Origin: Ciona intestinalis
Lineage: Eukaryota; Chordata; Ascidiacea; Phlebobranchia; Cionidae
Assembly (NCBI RefSeq): GCF_000224145.3
Contig: NC_020178.2
Coordinates: 330,986-394,985 of the forward strand
Length of the DNA: 64,000 nucleotides
Direction: 5' to 3'
The notes under the pieces are model-generated. The model ran no database searches. It was not told the origin of the DNA and was given only the letters and a program-made list of their open reading frames with translations. The position numbers and the translations under genes were made by a program. Position 1 is the first letter of the stretch; the number at the start of each line of letters is the position of its first letter. Of the stretch, positions 11,465 through 21,017 are shown in pieces.

Positions 11465-11871
11465 AAAATTTAAACCGCAAAATGCGGTTTAAATTTAAGC
11501 GCACAGTTAGGGGTTATTCAGGGTCAAATTTAGGCCAGGGTTTAGGATTTAAAATTTTGTCTTTGTAAGCGTTTGTATACCACTTCAAAGAGATAAAAGA
11601 AGAAAGCATTCTGAGATGGCTATATCATGTTTAATCCGATTGATATTTAAAAATGCCGTATATTGTGTATGTATGGTATAGGTTGGGGTAAAATGGTTTA
11701 TTGGAAATTATGTGTACCCATCTTACCCCACAGTACTATGTTACCTTTTTTCAAAACAATAAAAAATAGTTTGTCGTTTTTATAATGGGCATTCAGCAAA
11801 AATGCCCGAAAATACTGGCTAAAAATACCTGGAAACGCTAGAACATAATACTTGGCGACTTATAAAAAAGG

Positions 11872-11930
11872 CGCGGCAACACTGAAAAAAATGGCTGGCA
11901 ACACTGAAAAAATGCCCGGCAACACTGGCC
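11872..11930. repeat. 22-bp tandem triplicate
   Basis: GGCAACACTG recurs at 11875, 11897 and 11918, separated by AAAAAATGGCT/AAAAATGCCC. A looser AAAATACTGGCT form precedes it. Confidence 0.7.
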
Positions 11931-12620
11931 ATGGTCCGGACACGCGACTTCCCGCTTTCGTAACACGCCCCCAAATAATCCGCCGAATTTTGGAGACGTT
12001 TTTGAGACTCTGTCCTGCCGCAGTTTTCAAAACACGAAATCCTTATTATAACAACACTGTTATAGCTACGAGGTGTTACGACTTAGCGCTAACATACGCT
12101 GTCTAATTTTGCGTCTGTTGTATTCTACAGAGCGCTTAGTCCCGGCTAAATCAAATGTATATGTCAAAAACCGTGTAAATTTGTGTTAAATTTGTGTCGT
12201 AGTTGAAATAGTAAGATTGTATATATTATGTTTGTTTTTGTGTTTGTTTTTTTAATCAGTTGTATAAAAATAAAATTGAGCTTGTTTTTTAGGGTGTATA
12301 CTTAATGCGTTGTACTTATCATTCAGGGGAAAAATCAGCTGTATAAATTAAGTTGGGCTTGTTTTTGTATGTCAGTTTCATAAGTTCTTCTTGTTTTTAT
12401 GTGGCCTAGATTTTATGCGTTAATGAAGTTTTTTCGCCGAATTTTGTTTCTTTTCGTTTGTAATTTTTTCAGGCAGTCAGTTTTTGAGTATTCATTTAAA
12501 AAATTATAATTTACTTTAAAATTAACTATCAAAAGAATATCTAGAATTTTATTTCAAAATTTTATTTATTTTTATGTAGAAAACTATAGTCGCAGTTATT
12601 GGATTAAAATTCGGACAAAT

Positions 12621-15600
12621 ATGTTAAATTTTTGCTTTTCTTTTGTCCTATCTATTTCTACATGTTTGGCTATTGATACGGGTATGTATACGTTCTATAG
12701 ATTGTTTATTATTGTAAGAATTCGAATTTTTACGTATATGGTAACTCAGAAGCAGGCACGAGGTGTATGAAACAGAACACCCGTGTTATAACGACTGTCG
12801 CAACCCACACGCGAGGTTAAGTAAGTTACATTCATTCACTTGTTTTTGGCACCGATTTGTATTAAAATCACTATATTGTTTAAAACCTGCACCAATAAAA
12901 TGTAAAAATATACATCCGCGAGATGGCGCTAACGATCTATGTTCCCACAGTTGTCATGATACCGACATCGTGCGGCGTGACAGAGCCCAGGGGTCCAGGC
13001 AAAATCATACAAGCTCAGCCTGGCGTAGCAATGGGTGTATCCGAGTATACACCGCTTTTTCCCGCGTGTTCATACACCATGGTAGCAGCAACTGCAAACC
13101 ATCGTATCCGGTTTAATTTTGGCACAGGTTAGTAGTTTACCATTGTGGGCGTATGTGTTCTTGAGCAAGACACTTACCGGCAATTGCTCCAACCCAGTGG
13201 TCACTAATGGGTTGTTTTCGATTGTCATTGCCCCTTCGCGCGAGGATAAACAAGTTACATTCATTTTTCATATCCAATTATTTTTTTCAAATACAATTTT
13301 CCATATATATAAGTAATACATACTTTTGCATTTCTTATTACGTAACAAAGCCCTTTATGGCGTCACAGGTATGGGAGAAGTGAACTTTATTGACCATCCA
13401 AACGGCTGCGGCGCCGCTAACGTACAGTTACTAGACAGCGATGGTCTCACCCAAATTCTACCTTTAACATGCGGGGTTTTGGACAGGACAGAATATCTCT
13501 CGACCGGCGATAGAATGACGATAGAAGCTATGAGCACTGGCGGAAATGGGACCATTTTTAACTTTACAGCGCAGTACACGTCGTTTACCGACGCCGGTGA
13601 GAGAGTTTTTTGACTTACTGAGTACGGGTTTGAACCTAGGGCCCTTAACTGTAAAAAAAGATTTGAAACCTGAAATTACGTGATAAATAGTAACAGGTTT
13701 CACGCTGCTAAATTTTTGGGCGTATGTGTCCTTGGGCAAGAAATTTAACGGCATTTTCTTCAAAAAAGAGGGAAAAATTACCCATAAAGTTACATAAATT
13801 GCAACTCGTAAGCGGGCACGAGGTGTATGAAACAGAACACCCGTGTTATAAATTTTATCATTTCCCTGCCACCGCTAGGATAAACAAATAACATTCCTTT
13901 TTTAGCATTAAACTTATATATATATATCCTAATCCTTACCTATTATTACATACAGTTAACTGTAGCGACGATCCGTCCGTATTTCCGTGCGCGAACGGTC
14001 GCTGCGTCGACCCAGCGGGGCGATGTGACGTCACACTGATAAATAATTGCGGAGATTTTTCGGACAACAGCAGAGGCCCGCCTGGCAACTGCTCCAGTAA
14101 GTATAACTACAATGTATAGAATTGTGGTTAGGTTGGGATAAGATGGGACACACCTAGGGGCAATACGGGACGTACGTGGGGAGAGATGGGACAGTAAGTA
14201 TGATTATGATATGGTATCATGACGTATGGTGGCGTGACGTAATGGTATATGACGTATATATGATCGTGACGTATGCTAGCTTATGACAGTATTGGCGCGC
14301 CAATAGCCCGGAAAATATGCGTTCGAGGCTTAATGTAAGCAGGCACGAGGTGTATGAAACAGAATACCCGTGGTATAACGGCTTGGAGACAATCTAAAAT
14401 TGATAACGACTCTCATTACCCCGCGACATACGAATAAATAACATTCATTCATTTATTCTATATTACATCACAGCGCCAACGACGACTGTTGTAATGACTA
14501 CAGCTCCCGGAATGACCCTTACACCGCCAGGAGCGCCTGAAAGCGATTCACCAAGTTTATTATGGATTGCATGGGTGGCTTTGGGCCTGGTTGGCGCCTA
14601 CTTGTTCTACTGGTTACTGTGGAGACCTGGGTACCTTACATGGCGGTGCGGCGCTTGGAGACACATACCATTCTGCAGGTATATTTATATATACTCTTAG
14701 CAAAAGTTAAAAATTACCCACAATGTTATATATGTGGTACCTCGTAAGCAGGCACGAGGTGTATCAAACAGAACACCCGTGTTACAACGGCTGTTGTTAA
14801 CATATACCATTCTGCAGGTATACTATTAGCATAGAAGGGATAGGTTTAAAAAACCATCACTTATAAAGTTACATATATGGTTAACCGTGCACGAGGTGTG
14901 TGAAACAGAACACCCGTGTTATAACGACTGTCGTTGCCCCGCCACGCGAAGACAAATAAGATTCATTCATTCATTTATTTTTGGCACCGAATTTCGTCTC
15001 GTATATATTTTAGGTTTTTAGTTTGTTTGACCACTTTAACTGGTTTTATCTAGTTTTACCTGCTTTTTCTTGTACTGGTACAAGTTTAATGCAGTATTTT
15101 CCAATTTAAACCGATTTTCAATAAAGAGGTTATTTTATTTGTGTGTAAGTAAATGGTTAAATTGTTATGTCTTTGTTAAACTATATGCTGCTGTTAACGC
15201 TGATTAGGCAATACTAAATGCCCCGTCTGCTTAATGGTTAAACCCATTTGGCAGACACTTAAACAGTAATTACTCCAACCCAGTGGTAACTGATAAGCAG
15301 ATAATTTAAAAGTCGTTTAAAAATGCTGTGTTGGAATATTGTGTAATAATACACCCGTGTTGTAACTTGACAGTGAGCATGAGGTGTATAAATACACCAT
15401 GTGTGTCTGGTGTATAAGAAGACGCCCATGTTATAACTCAACAGTGAGCATAAGGTGTATGAATACACTATGTTTGTCTCGCGTATAAGATTTCTATAGC
15501 TTATAATCTGCCGAAATATTCACTACAAATAAAAACAGTACAAAAATATCTAATATTATTATCTTTTCGTTCGCAGAAAACACGGATTATGTCAGAAGCC

Positions 15601-16688
15601 TACCGGTTCGAGTCCCAGCGGCGGTACTTTTACGTGTTGTTCTGAATCTAAGGTAGCATCAGATGCGTCACAAATACCAAAAGGTAATTGCTATTGTTAT
15701 TAATTTTACGTTTTGCCGTGTCTATATGCGCTAACAAACATTAACTTTGAATTGGTTGCACAACTTTTTGCAGGTGTTTATATCAGTTAAGTTGTATTTG
15801 ACCGACACTTCAGTAATTTTGACAGCTAATTTTACAAATTTTCAACAAAACAATAATCTTAAATTGGTTGCACCACTTTTCACGGGTATTTGTATAAGTT
15901 AAGTTGTATTTGACCGACACTTCAGTATTTTTGACAGCTAGTTTTACAAAGTGTCAACAAAACAATAACCTTAAATTGGTTGCACCACTTTTCACATGTG
16001 TTTATATAAGTTAAGTTGTATTTGACCGACACTTCAGTATTTTTGACAGCTAGTTTTACAAAGTGTCAACAAAACAATAACCTTAAATTGGTTGCACCAC
16101 TTTTTACATGCTTTTAATGTAGTCTAATTATGTGTTATTGTTTTTTGTTATGTTGTTTTGAAATTATTACTTAGTAGGTTTTCTGTATATTATGACGTCA
16201 GTTGTTTTAGCGGATATGACGTAAAATTACGCGGCACAACACAGCTATTGTGATGTATACAATACAAGTTGTGGTACGTCACAATTGCTATTGTTTTTAT
16301 TTTGAAACTTTGTCAAAAAATTTCTTGGCTGTGTTATATAGTATACTGTGGGCAGTGTGGGGTAAGATGGATACCGTTAGCGCATAAAATCCAATATTTT
16401 TTAATAATTAACTATCTTTAAAATAGAGAAAACAAAACACCCACAGAGTTACCTACGTGGTAGCTTGTAAGCGGAAATGAAGTGTATGAAACAGAACACC
16501 CGTGTTATAATCACTGTCGCTTTCCGGCCACGCGAGGATAAATAAGTTACATTCATTCTTTCAACCATATACAGTATCTCGTTTTTATTGTAGATGCTCC
16601 TGTTACGTCACAGCCAGGTCCTGTTACGTCACAATCCGGACAAACGAACGGTGTTTTTAGTGAATCACTTCCAAATACAGGTATGTAG
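12621..16688 (+). CDS. CUB + LDL-receptor class A single-pass membrane protein (gene B of divergent pair)
   Basis: Paralogue of gene A in mirror orientation; predicted 337-residue type I membrane protein. Exons: 12621-12681, 12951-13127, 13369-13596, 13956-14096, 14474-14678, 15577-15683, 16594-16688 (stop TAG). Order: signal peptide (1-17, FCFSFVLSISTCLA), CUB (about 28-155; C28/C60 and C93/C114), LDLa (158-201; six Cys at 158, 167, 172, 179, 187, 201), Thr/Pro stalk, Trp-rich membrane helix (231-252), then a short tail with Ser/Thr-rich repeats (PVTSQPG, PVTSQSG). The first exon ends AIDT in phase 1, as gene A's ends GIDT. Gene B codes the CUB in two exons, gene A in three. The final exon is read through a GTATGT that could act as a donor; I end the gene at the immediate stop because lengths and tails then match gene A and no continuing exon was found before the next gene. 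Confidence 0.83.
12735..12845 (+). mobile_element. SINE 3' half, gene B intron 1
   Basis: GGCACGAGGTGTATGAAACA to AAGTTACATTCATTCAC, sense to the gene. Confidence 0.75.
13138..13268 (+). mobile_element. SINE with internal deletion, gene B intron 2
   Basis: The body (GGGCGTATGTGTTCTTGAGC) jumps directly to the 3' end (TCGCGCGAGGATAAACAAGT), omitting the GAGGTGTATGAAACAG core. Confidence 0.75.
13713..13904 (+). mobile_element. SINE copy, gene B intron 3
   Basis: Body TGGGCGTATGTGTCCTTGGG through GGCACGAGGTGTATGAAACA to a tail ACAAATAACATTCC about 50 nt before the LDLa exon acceptor. Sense orientation. Confidence 0.75.
14120..14290. repeat. MITE end fragments and TGACGTA-rich stretch, gene B intron 4
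   Basis: GGTTGGGATAAGATGGGACA and GGGGAGAGATGGGACAG are MITE-end fragments. They are followed by five TGACGTA-type sites between about 14210 and 14280. Confidence 0.6.
14333..14460 (+). mobile_element. SINE 3' half, gene B intron 4
   Basis: The ACATTCATTCATTTATTC tail runs straight into the acceptor of the transmembrane exon (exon start 14474) and supplies its pyrimidine-rich tract. Confidence 0.75.
14723..14980 (+). mobile_element. Two SINE 3' halves in tandem, gene B intron 5
   Basis: The GAGGTGTAT/GAACACCCGTGTTA core recurs at about 14755 and 14893. The second ends with a clean ATTCATTCATTCATTTATT tail. Confidence 0.75.
15345..15492. repeat. 71-bp minisatellite, about 2 units, gene B intron 5
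   Basis: ACAGTGAGCATGAGGTGTAT, TACACCATGTGTGTCTGGTG and ATAAGAAGACGCCCATGTTA match the unit at 45655-46215. Confidence 0.78.
15749..16115. repeat. 112-bp tandem array, just over 3 units, gene B intron 6
   Basis: AAATTGGTTGCACCAC recurs at 15861, 15973 and 16085 (period exactly 112). An earlier divergent unit starts at 15749. The unit also contains GTATTTGACCGACACTTCAG. Confidence 0.88.
16437..16562 (+). mobile_element. SINE 3' half, gene B intron 6
   Basis: The ACATTCATTCTTTCAACC tail lies about 30 nt before the last exon's acceptor, in sense orientation. A half MITE (type 2, about 16345-16420) precedes it. Confidence 0.75.
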
Positions 16689-16852
16689 CAGTTTAAAAAT
16701 TTTCGGAAGTGCGTCAGAATCACTTTTAATTATCTCTGTGACGTCACAGACGTAGGTGGAAATACTATGGAAGGCCTGCCTGGCGGGATACGCAAAGAGT
16801 CGCATATATTTGCGATCTAAAAAGAAATTCTACATTTGTAATGGGAAAATAT

Positions 16853-17038
16853 ATGGTAGAGTGGGGGGAAATGGGACACTTTTTCATTCTATTTTCCGTC
16901 CCATTTAGTATTAAACAAATAATATCCAAAAAATTATAAAACCGTATCCTCACAACTCCTATATACCGTTGTTAAACACGATTAGAATATTTGAATATTA
17001 TGCGCTAAAGGTGTCCCGCCTTACCCCACCCTACTATA
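16853..17038. mobile_element. Full-length MITE
   Basis: Ends GGTAGAGTGGGGGGAAATGG and GCCTTACCCCACCCTACTAT; interior in the TAAAACCGTATCCTCACAAC orientation. Confidence 0.8.
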
Positions 17039-17950
17039 TGTATTTAGGCATATCTGCACAATGAAAATATGGCATTTGTTAAACGGAAAATATACCTGTT
17101 TTTGCCTGTTTAGAATTTACAACACAATTTCTTACATATGTAGCAAAAATTATCTCCGTTTTCTCATTTTTTGATTTAAAATAAAAGTTCATGAATTTTG
17201 AAAGGTATTTATGTATTTAAGTTTGGTTTTTATGTTTTTTGTCGTTATTTTATTATTTTTTACAACATTTTCTACAATTTTAAAATAAAAATATGTCTGT
17301 TTTTGTCTGTTAAAAACAATTTACTTCGTTTGAAAAAATGTGTATTTTAACGTTTTTAGTTGTTATTTTATACTTGCTGGTAGCGCCTATAATAGTTTAA
17401 ACACAAAATCAAGTGTAGTTTGAAATAGCTACCTCGTTTTTTAATTAGGGGTTCGTTGACCCATTTTTCATCATATGTATTAAGAAAATTACCAAAATGC
17501 CCCAACTTTGCACTAATTTACTAAAAACGTATTTTCCTAAACGGAATTTTCGTTTAGCTAGAGTTATATACTTTAAACTATAAAATTAAACTACTTTACC
17601 CATTTTTTGGCCCATAAGTTAAGAAAAATCTTCCAAAAATTGCCTAATTTAGGTTGAAAAGGTATTTTCTGAACAAAATTTCGTTTAGTCATGGCGGTAT
17701 TGTGACGTTTTTCGGCCATTGTGTATTAACAATGTTAACTATGACGTCTAAATTTAGATTATGCGTGATTAATTGTGCTAAAAACACAATGACACATTAT
17801 TGCGTCATGGTACTAGTTTCTGTGTGGCCTTTGTGGGTCAATACGTAACAGTGTAAATTGTGACGTAATAATATGAATTTAAGTTGTATTTTAAAACGTA
17901 ATGCGTTCAATTGTATAAATATGCATTAAAAACAAATTTACGTTTTTTGT

Positions 17951-18144
17951 GTAGTAGGGTGGGGTAAGATGGATACCGTTAGCACATTGTCTCCTATTTC
18001 CTAATCCTGTTTTTAACAATTAAAAACGCTTTTTTAAAGTCGTTACGATATGGTTATATAATTTTGTAAATATTCTTTGTTTACTTCCAAATGGGACAAT
18101 AAAAAGAATAAAATCGTGCACCATCTTACCCCAACATACTATAT
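17951..18144. mobile_element. Full-length MITE with mixed ends
   Basis: The left end begins like type 1 (GTAGTAGGGTGGGG) but continues as type 2 (TAAGATGGATACCGTTAGCA). The right end is CATCTTACCCCAACATACTA. Confidence 0.8.
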
Positions 18145-18202
18145 AAAAATACAACTGTCTGGCTAGTTAAATTTCCTATTTAACTTTTGTAGTTTTTATT
18201 GC

Positions 18203-18357
18203 GGTACACTGTCTGTCGTTTATTTTAAAACCCGGTACACTGTTTGTCGTTTATCCCACGAACCGGTACACTGTTTGTCGTTTATCCCACGAACCGGTAC
18301 ACTGTTTGTCGTTTATCTCACGAACCGGTACACTGTTTGTTATTTATAATACCGCTG
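18203..18357. repeat. 31-bp tandem array, 5 units
   Basis: GGTACACTGT starts at 18203, 18234, 18265, 18296 and 18327. The inner units carry TTTGTCGTTTATCCCACGAA. Confidence 0.92.
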
Positions 18358-18716
18358 TTACTATTGTACAAAGCCGTTTTTTAAACGCATGAACAAATAA
18401 TAAATAAACTACTTAGCGTATAAACAACAACAGCGATTTATTTTTTTCGCAAACGAACGACTTTGTTTTTCGAAGAAATCTCAATTGTTATATTATAATA
18501 CGCAGCGTGTAGTCATGAGATTTAGGATGCACAGTGCAGCGTCATTGTTACGTGATAATTGTCATTATGTTTATGTGCTGACGCATAACGCAGTAATAAC
18601 AAAACAAAAAATTATTTGACGTGGCAGAAAATGACATTTTTTCGAAAAATTATAGTGTTACAGTAGATTTGCTTTATTAAATTGTTGACCGTACACTACA
18701 AAAAATAACAGAATAA

Positions 18717-18840
18717 TCACCCACAAAGTTACATACGTGGTAACTTATAAGCTGGCACAAGGTGTATGAAACAGATCACCAGTGCTATAACGACTGTCAT
18801 TGCCTCGCCACACGAGGATAAAAGTTGCATTCATTCATTC
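18717..18840 (+). mobile_element. SINE 3' half
   Basis: ACAAAGTTACATACGTGGTA through GCACAAGGTGTATGAAACAG to GCATTCATTCATTCAG. Confidence 0.75.
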
Positions 18841-19484
18841 AGTCAGCATAATATAAAAGTAGTATTACTTTATATTGCAATTACATAACTGTATCCTCAC
18901 GACCAAAAAAAACTAATTGTAGAAAAACACGATTATGAAATATGGGACATTACATGCTAACGATATCCATCTTACCCCACAGTACTATACGAGTATTTCG
19001 AAAACCAATAACCGCTAATGTCAGATAACGTGCGAAACAGCTGATCGGTTAAACCCGACCAAAGTTCAATTCTCCCAAAATAGGAACTGGTTTAATCCAG
19101 GTTATACCGGTATGGCACAGCGCATGCTACTCTTATGTATCGTGCGTGGTCTTGGGCCAAATTGTGCAGCTTTTTAAAGGGCCAGAACAAAAAAGTTAAA
19201 CTTTTTTTCACGACTTTTCGCTCTGTAACGATTTTAGGCAAACTGTTACGAAAAATTTCGTAAAAAATCCTTTTTTTGTACTATTGCGTGCGCATAAGTA
19301 ATAATTGTTTTAATTGCACCATGATTTGTAATAGGGCGTGTCCTCGTGTTCGAATTTCGACATGTATAGACGCTTTATTTCGGTTTCAGACACTTTTGTT
19401 AATTATTACGGATAATACGCAGATTAGATGGTAATTTTATTAAATTTTGCATGAATTTTTTTTACGAGTGATTAATTTAAAATA

Positions 19485-19810
19485 CCACCGCGAACCAGAA
19501 CCGGTCGCTGTAGTCTTTGCAATTTACAGTTAATTTTATTAAATTTAAATTTTCCATAACATTTTGTGACAGTACGCAGAAATTTTTAAATAACTTTACA
19601 AAATTTGCGCTTTATTAGTGCTTATATTTTCGATACCGTTGCGTTCTAGAACCGAGCGACTTCAGCTATTCGTTATAAATACCTAATTTTATTTAAAAAA
19701 TTATAATATACGCATTTATTGACATATTACGCAAAATAAAACGTAATTTTCGCTTTACGAATGCATAAATTTTTGATACTGTCGCGGGCTAGAACCGAGC
19801 GACTCGAGGC
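19485..19810. repeat. Three diverged ~150-bp repeat units
   Basis: CGAACCAGAACCGGTCGCTG, then GCGTTCTAGAACCGAGCGAC, then GCGGGCTAGAACCGAGCGAC, each embedded in AT-rich sequence with AATTTT/GCAAAATT blocks. Confidence 0.6.
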
Positions 19811-19869
19811 CTTTGTTATGATCTCGCGTCCTTCACGCTTCAGTGCTCACGAACGACGCTCTGCGGTCG

Positions 19870-20069
19870 TCTGTGATTGGTTCAAATTTCGTGACGTAGT
19901 TCCCAGCTGATCAATAATAACAAGGCATCTCAACAAAGGCCATACTGCAGTTTGGGCGAGGCAGAGAAACAGTCGCATTGAAGTATCTATTGCATGGGCG
20001 CTAACTTTTTGTTGTTGTATAAAAAAAATTGTAGCTGTTACCATTTTAAAAGGGATTTAATTCAAAAAG
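19870..20069 (+). promoter_or_regulatory. Possible TP53INP promoter and 5' noncoding exon
   Basis: GATTGG (inverted CCAAT) at 19875, a CRE-like TGACGTAG at 19892 and TATAAAAAAAA at 20018 are followed by AAAAAG|GTTAGT, a usable splice donor at 20070. That would make a very short untranslated exon spliced to the acceptor at 21016-21017. The motif spacing is plausible but the motifs are weak. The alternative is trans-splicing of a leader directly onto the acceptor at 21017. Confidence 0.3.
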
Positions 20070-20319
20070 GTTAGTAAAAATATTTGTTATTTTCTTTTTA
20101 AATTATTTTTATTTGTAAATTTTAAACACTTGTGAAAAGTTGTGTATTTAGTTTAAGGTTATTGTTTTGTTGATACTGTTTAAAACTAGCTGTTAAAAAT
20201 ACTGAAGTGTTAGTCAAATACAACTTAACTTATATAAACACCTGTCAAAAGTGGTGCAACCAATTCAAGGTTATTGTTTTTTGTATAGCGGATATCTAAT
20301 AAAACAAATACAGTTATAT

Positions 20320-20695
20320 TAAAGCTGTTAAACATAGGGAACCTCATCGATTAATGTGGCGAATGCAATATACTTTGGCTCTGCTTGTTTGTATAGACAC
20401 CTAACAGCAGGGTAAAATCTGGGGTGACATTGTTAAAATACAGTTACACTGATAGTTGTCAAACATAGGGAACTTCATTGAATAATATGGTGAATGCAAT
20501 ATACTTTGGATCTGCTTGTTTGTATGGACACCTAACAGCAGGGTAAAATCTGGGGTGACATTGTTAAAATACAGTTACACTCATAGTTGTCAAACATAGG
20601 GAACTTCATTGAATAATATGGTGAATGCAATATACTTTGGATCTGCTTGTTTGCATAGACACCTAACAGCAGGGTAAAATTGGGACTCTAAATAT
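20320..20695. repeat. 131-bp tandem array, about 3 units
   Basis: AAACATAGGGAAC recurs at 20330, 20461 and 20592 (period 131). Each unit holds GAATGCAATATACTTTGG and CACCTAACAGCAGGGTAAAA. Confidence 0.9.
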
Positions 20696-20699
20696 ATAA

Positions 20700-21017
20700 T
20701 GTCACCTCTTTTTTTAAAAAAGTGGGGTAACATGTCACTCCAGGCACCCCTGAAATTTAACACTTGTGGTGCTAAAATATATTACCTCTTTTTCAAAAGT
20801 TGGGAAGCCTGTCCCCCCAGGCACCCCGAAAATTACGCCTATTTTCACTTAAATTTCTATTATGTTTTAGATGCCTAAATTTTATATAAGTTTTAGATGC
20901 TTAAAAAATATGTTTAAATTTTTAATATGCTTTTTTTAAAAATAAGTGGGGTAACATTCCCCCCAGGCACCCCGAAAATTACGCCTATTTTTTAAATAAC
21001 TTTTAATTATGTTTTAG
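20700..21017. repeat. Repeat block carrying duplicated splice acceptors before TP53INP
   Basis: GGCACCCC occurs three times (about 20743, 20820, 20967) and AATTACGCCTATTTT twice. TTTTAGATGC occurs at 20865, 20891 and 21012. The last is the acceptor plus start codon of the coding exon. Confidence 0.75.

Larger units (their letters stand above)
10059..12620. other. Shared upstream region of the divergent CUB-LDLa genes
   Basis: About 2.56 kb between the two start codons. It holds a SINE with tRNA-like head (10522-10758), a full MITE (11270-11464), a 65-bp MITE remnant with both type-2 ends (about 11680-11745) and a 22-bp triplicate (11872-11930). I see no convincing shared TATA pair. The rest is AT-rich and unassigned, without coding signal. 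Confidence 0.5.
16689..21017. other. Region between gene B and the TP53INP start codon
   Basis: Contains MITEs (16853-17038, 17951-18144), a 31-bp array (18203-18357), a SINE (18717-18840), a half MITE (about 18895-18992), three diverged ~150-bp units (19485-19810), a possible promoter (19870-20069), a reversed 112-bp unit (about 20170-20285), a 131-bp array (20320-20695) and a short repeat block carrying splice-acceptor copies (20700-21017). Between 17040 and 17950 the DNA is T-rich with no gene or repeat that I can recognise. Confidence 0.6.

Noticed and set aside
15600..15625. CCGGTTCGAGTCCC in gene B exon 6 as a tRNA or SINE B-box
   Set aside because: T-stem bases do not pair and the stretch is in frame within a phase-consistent coding exon.
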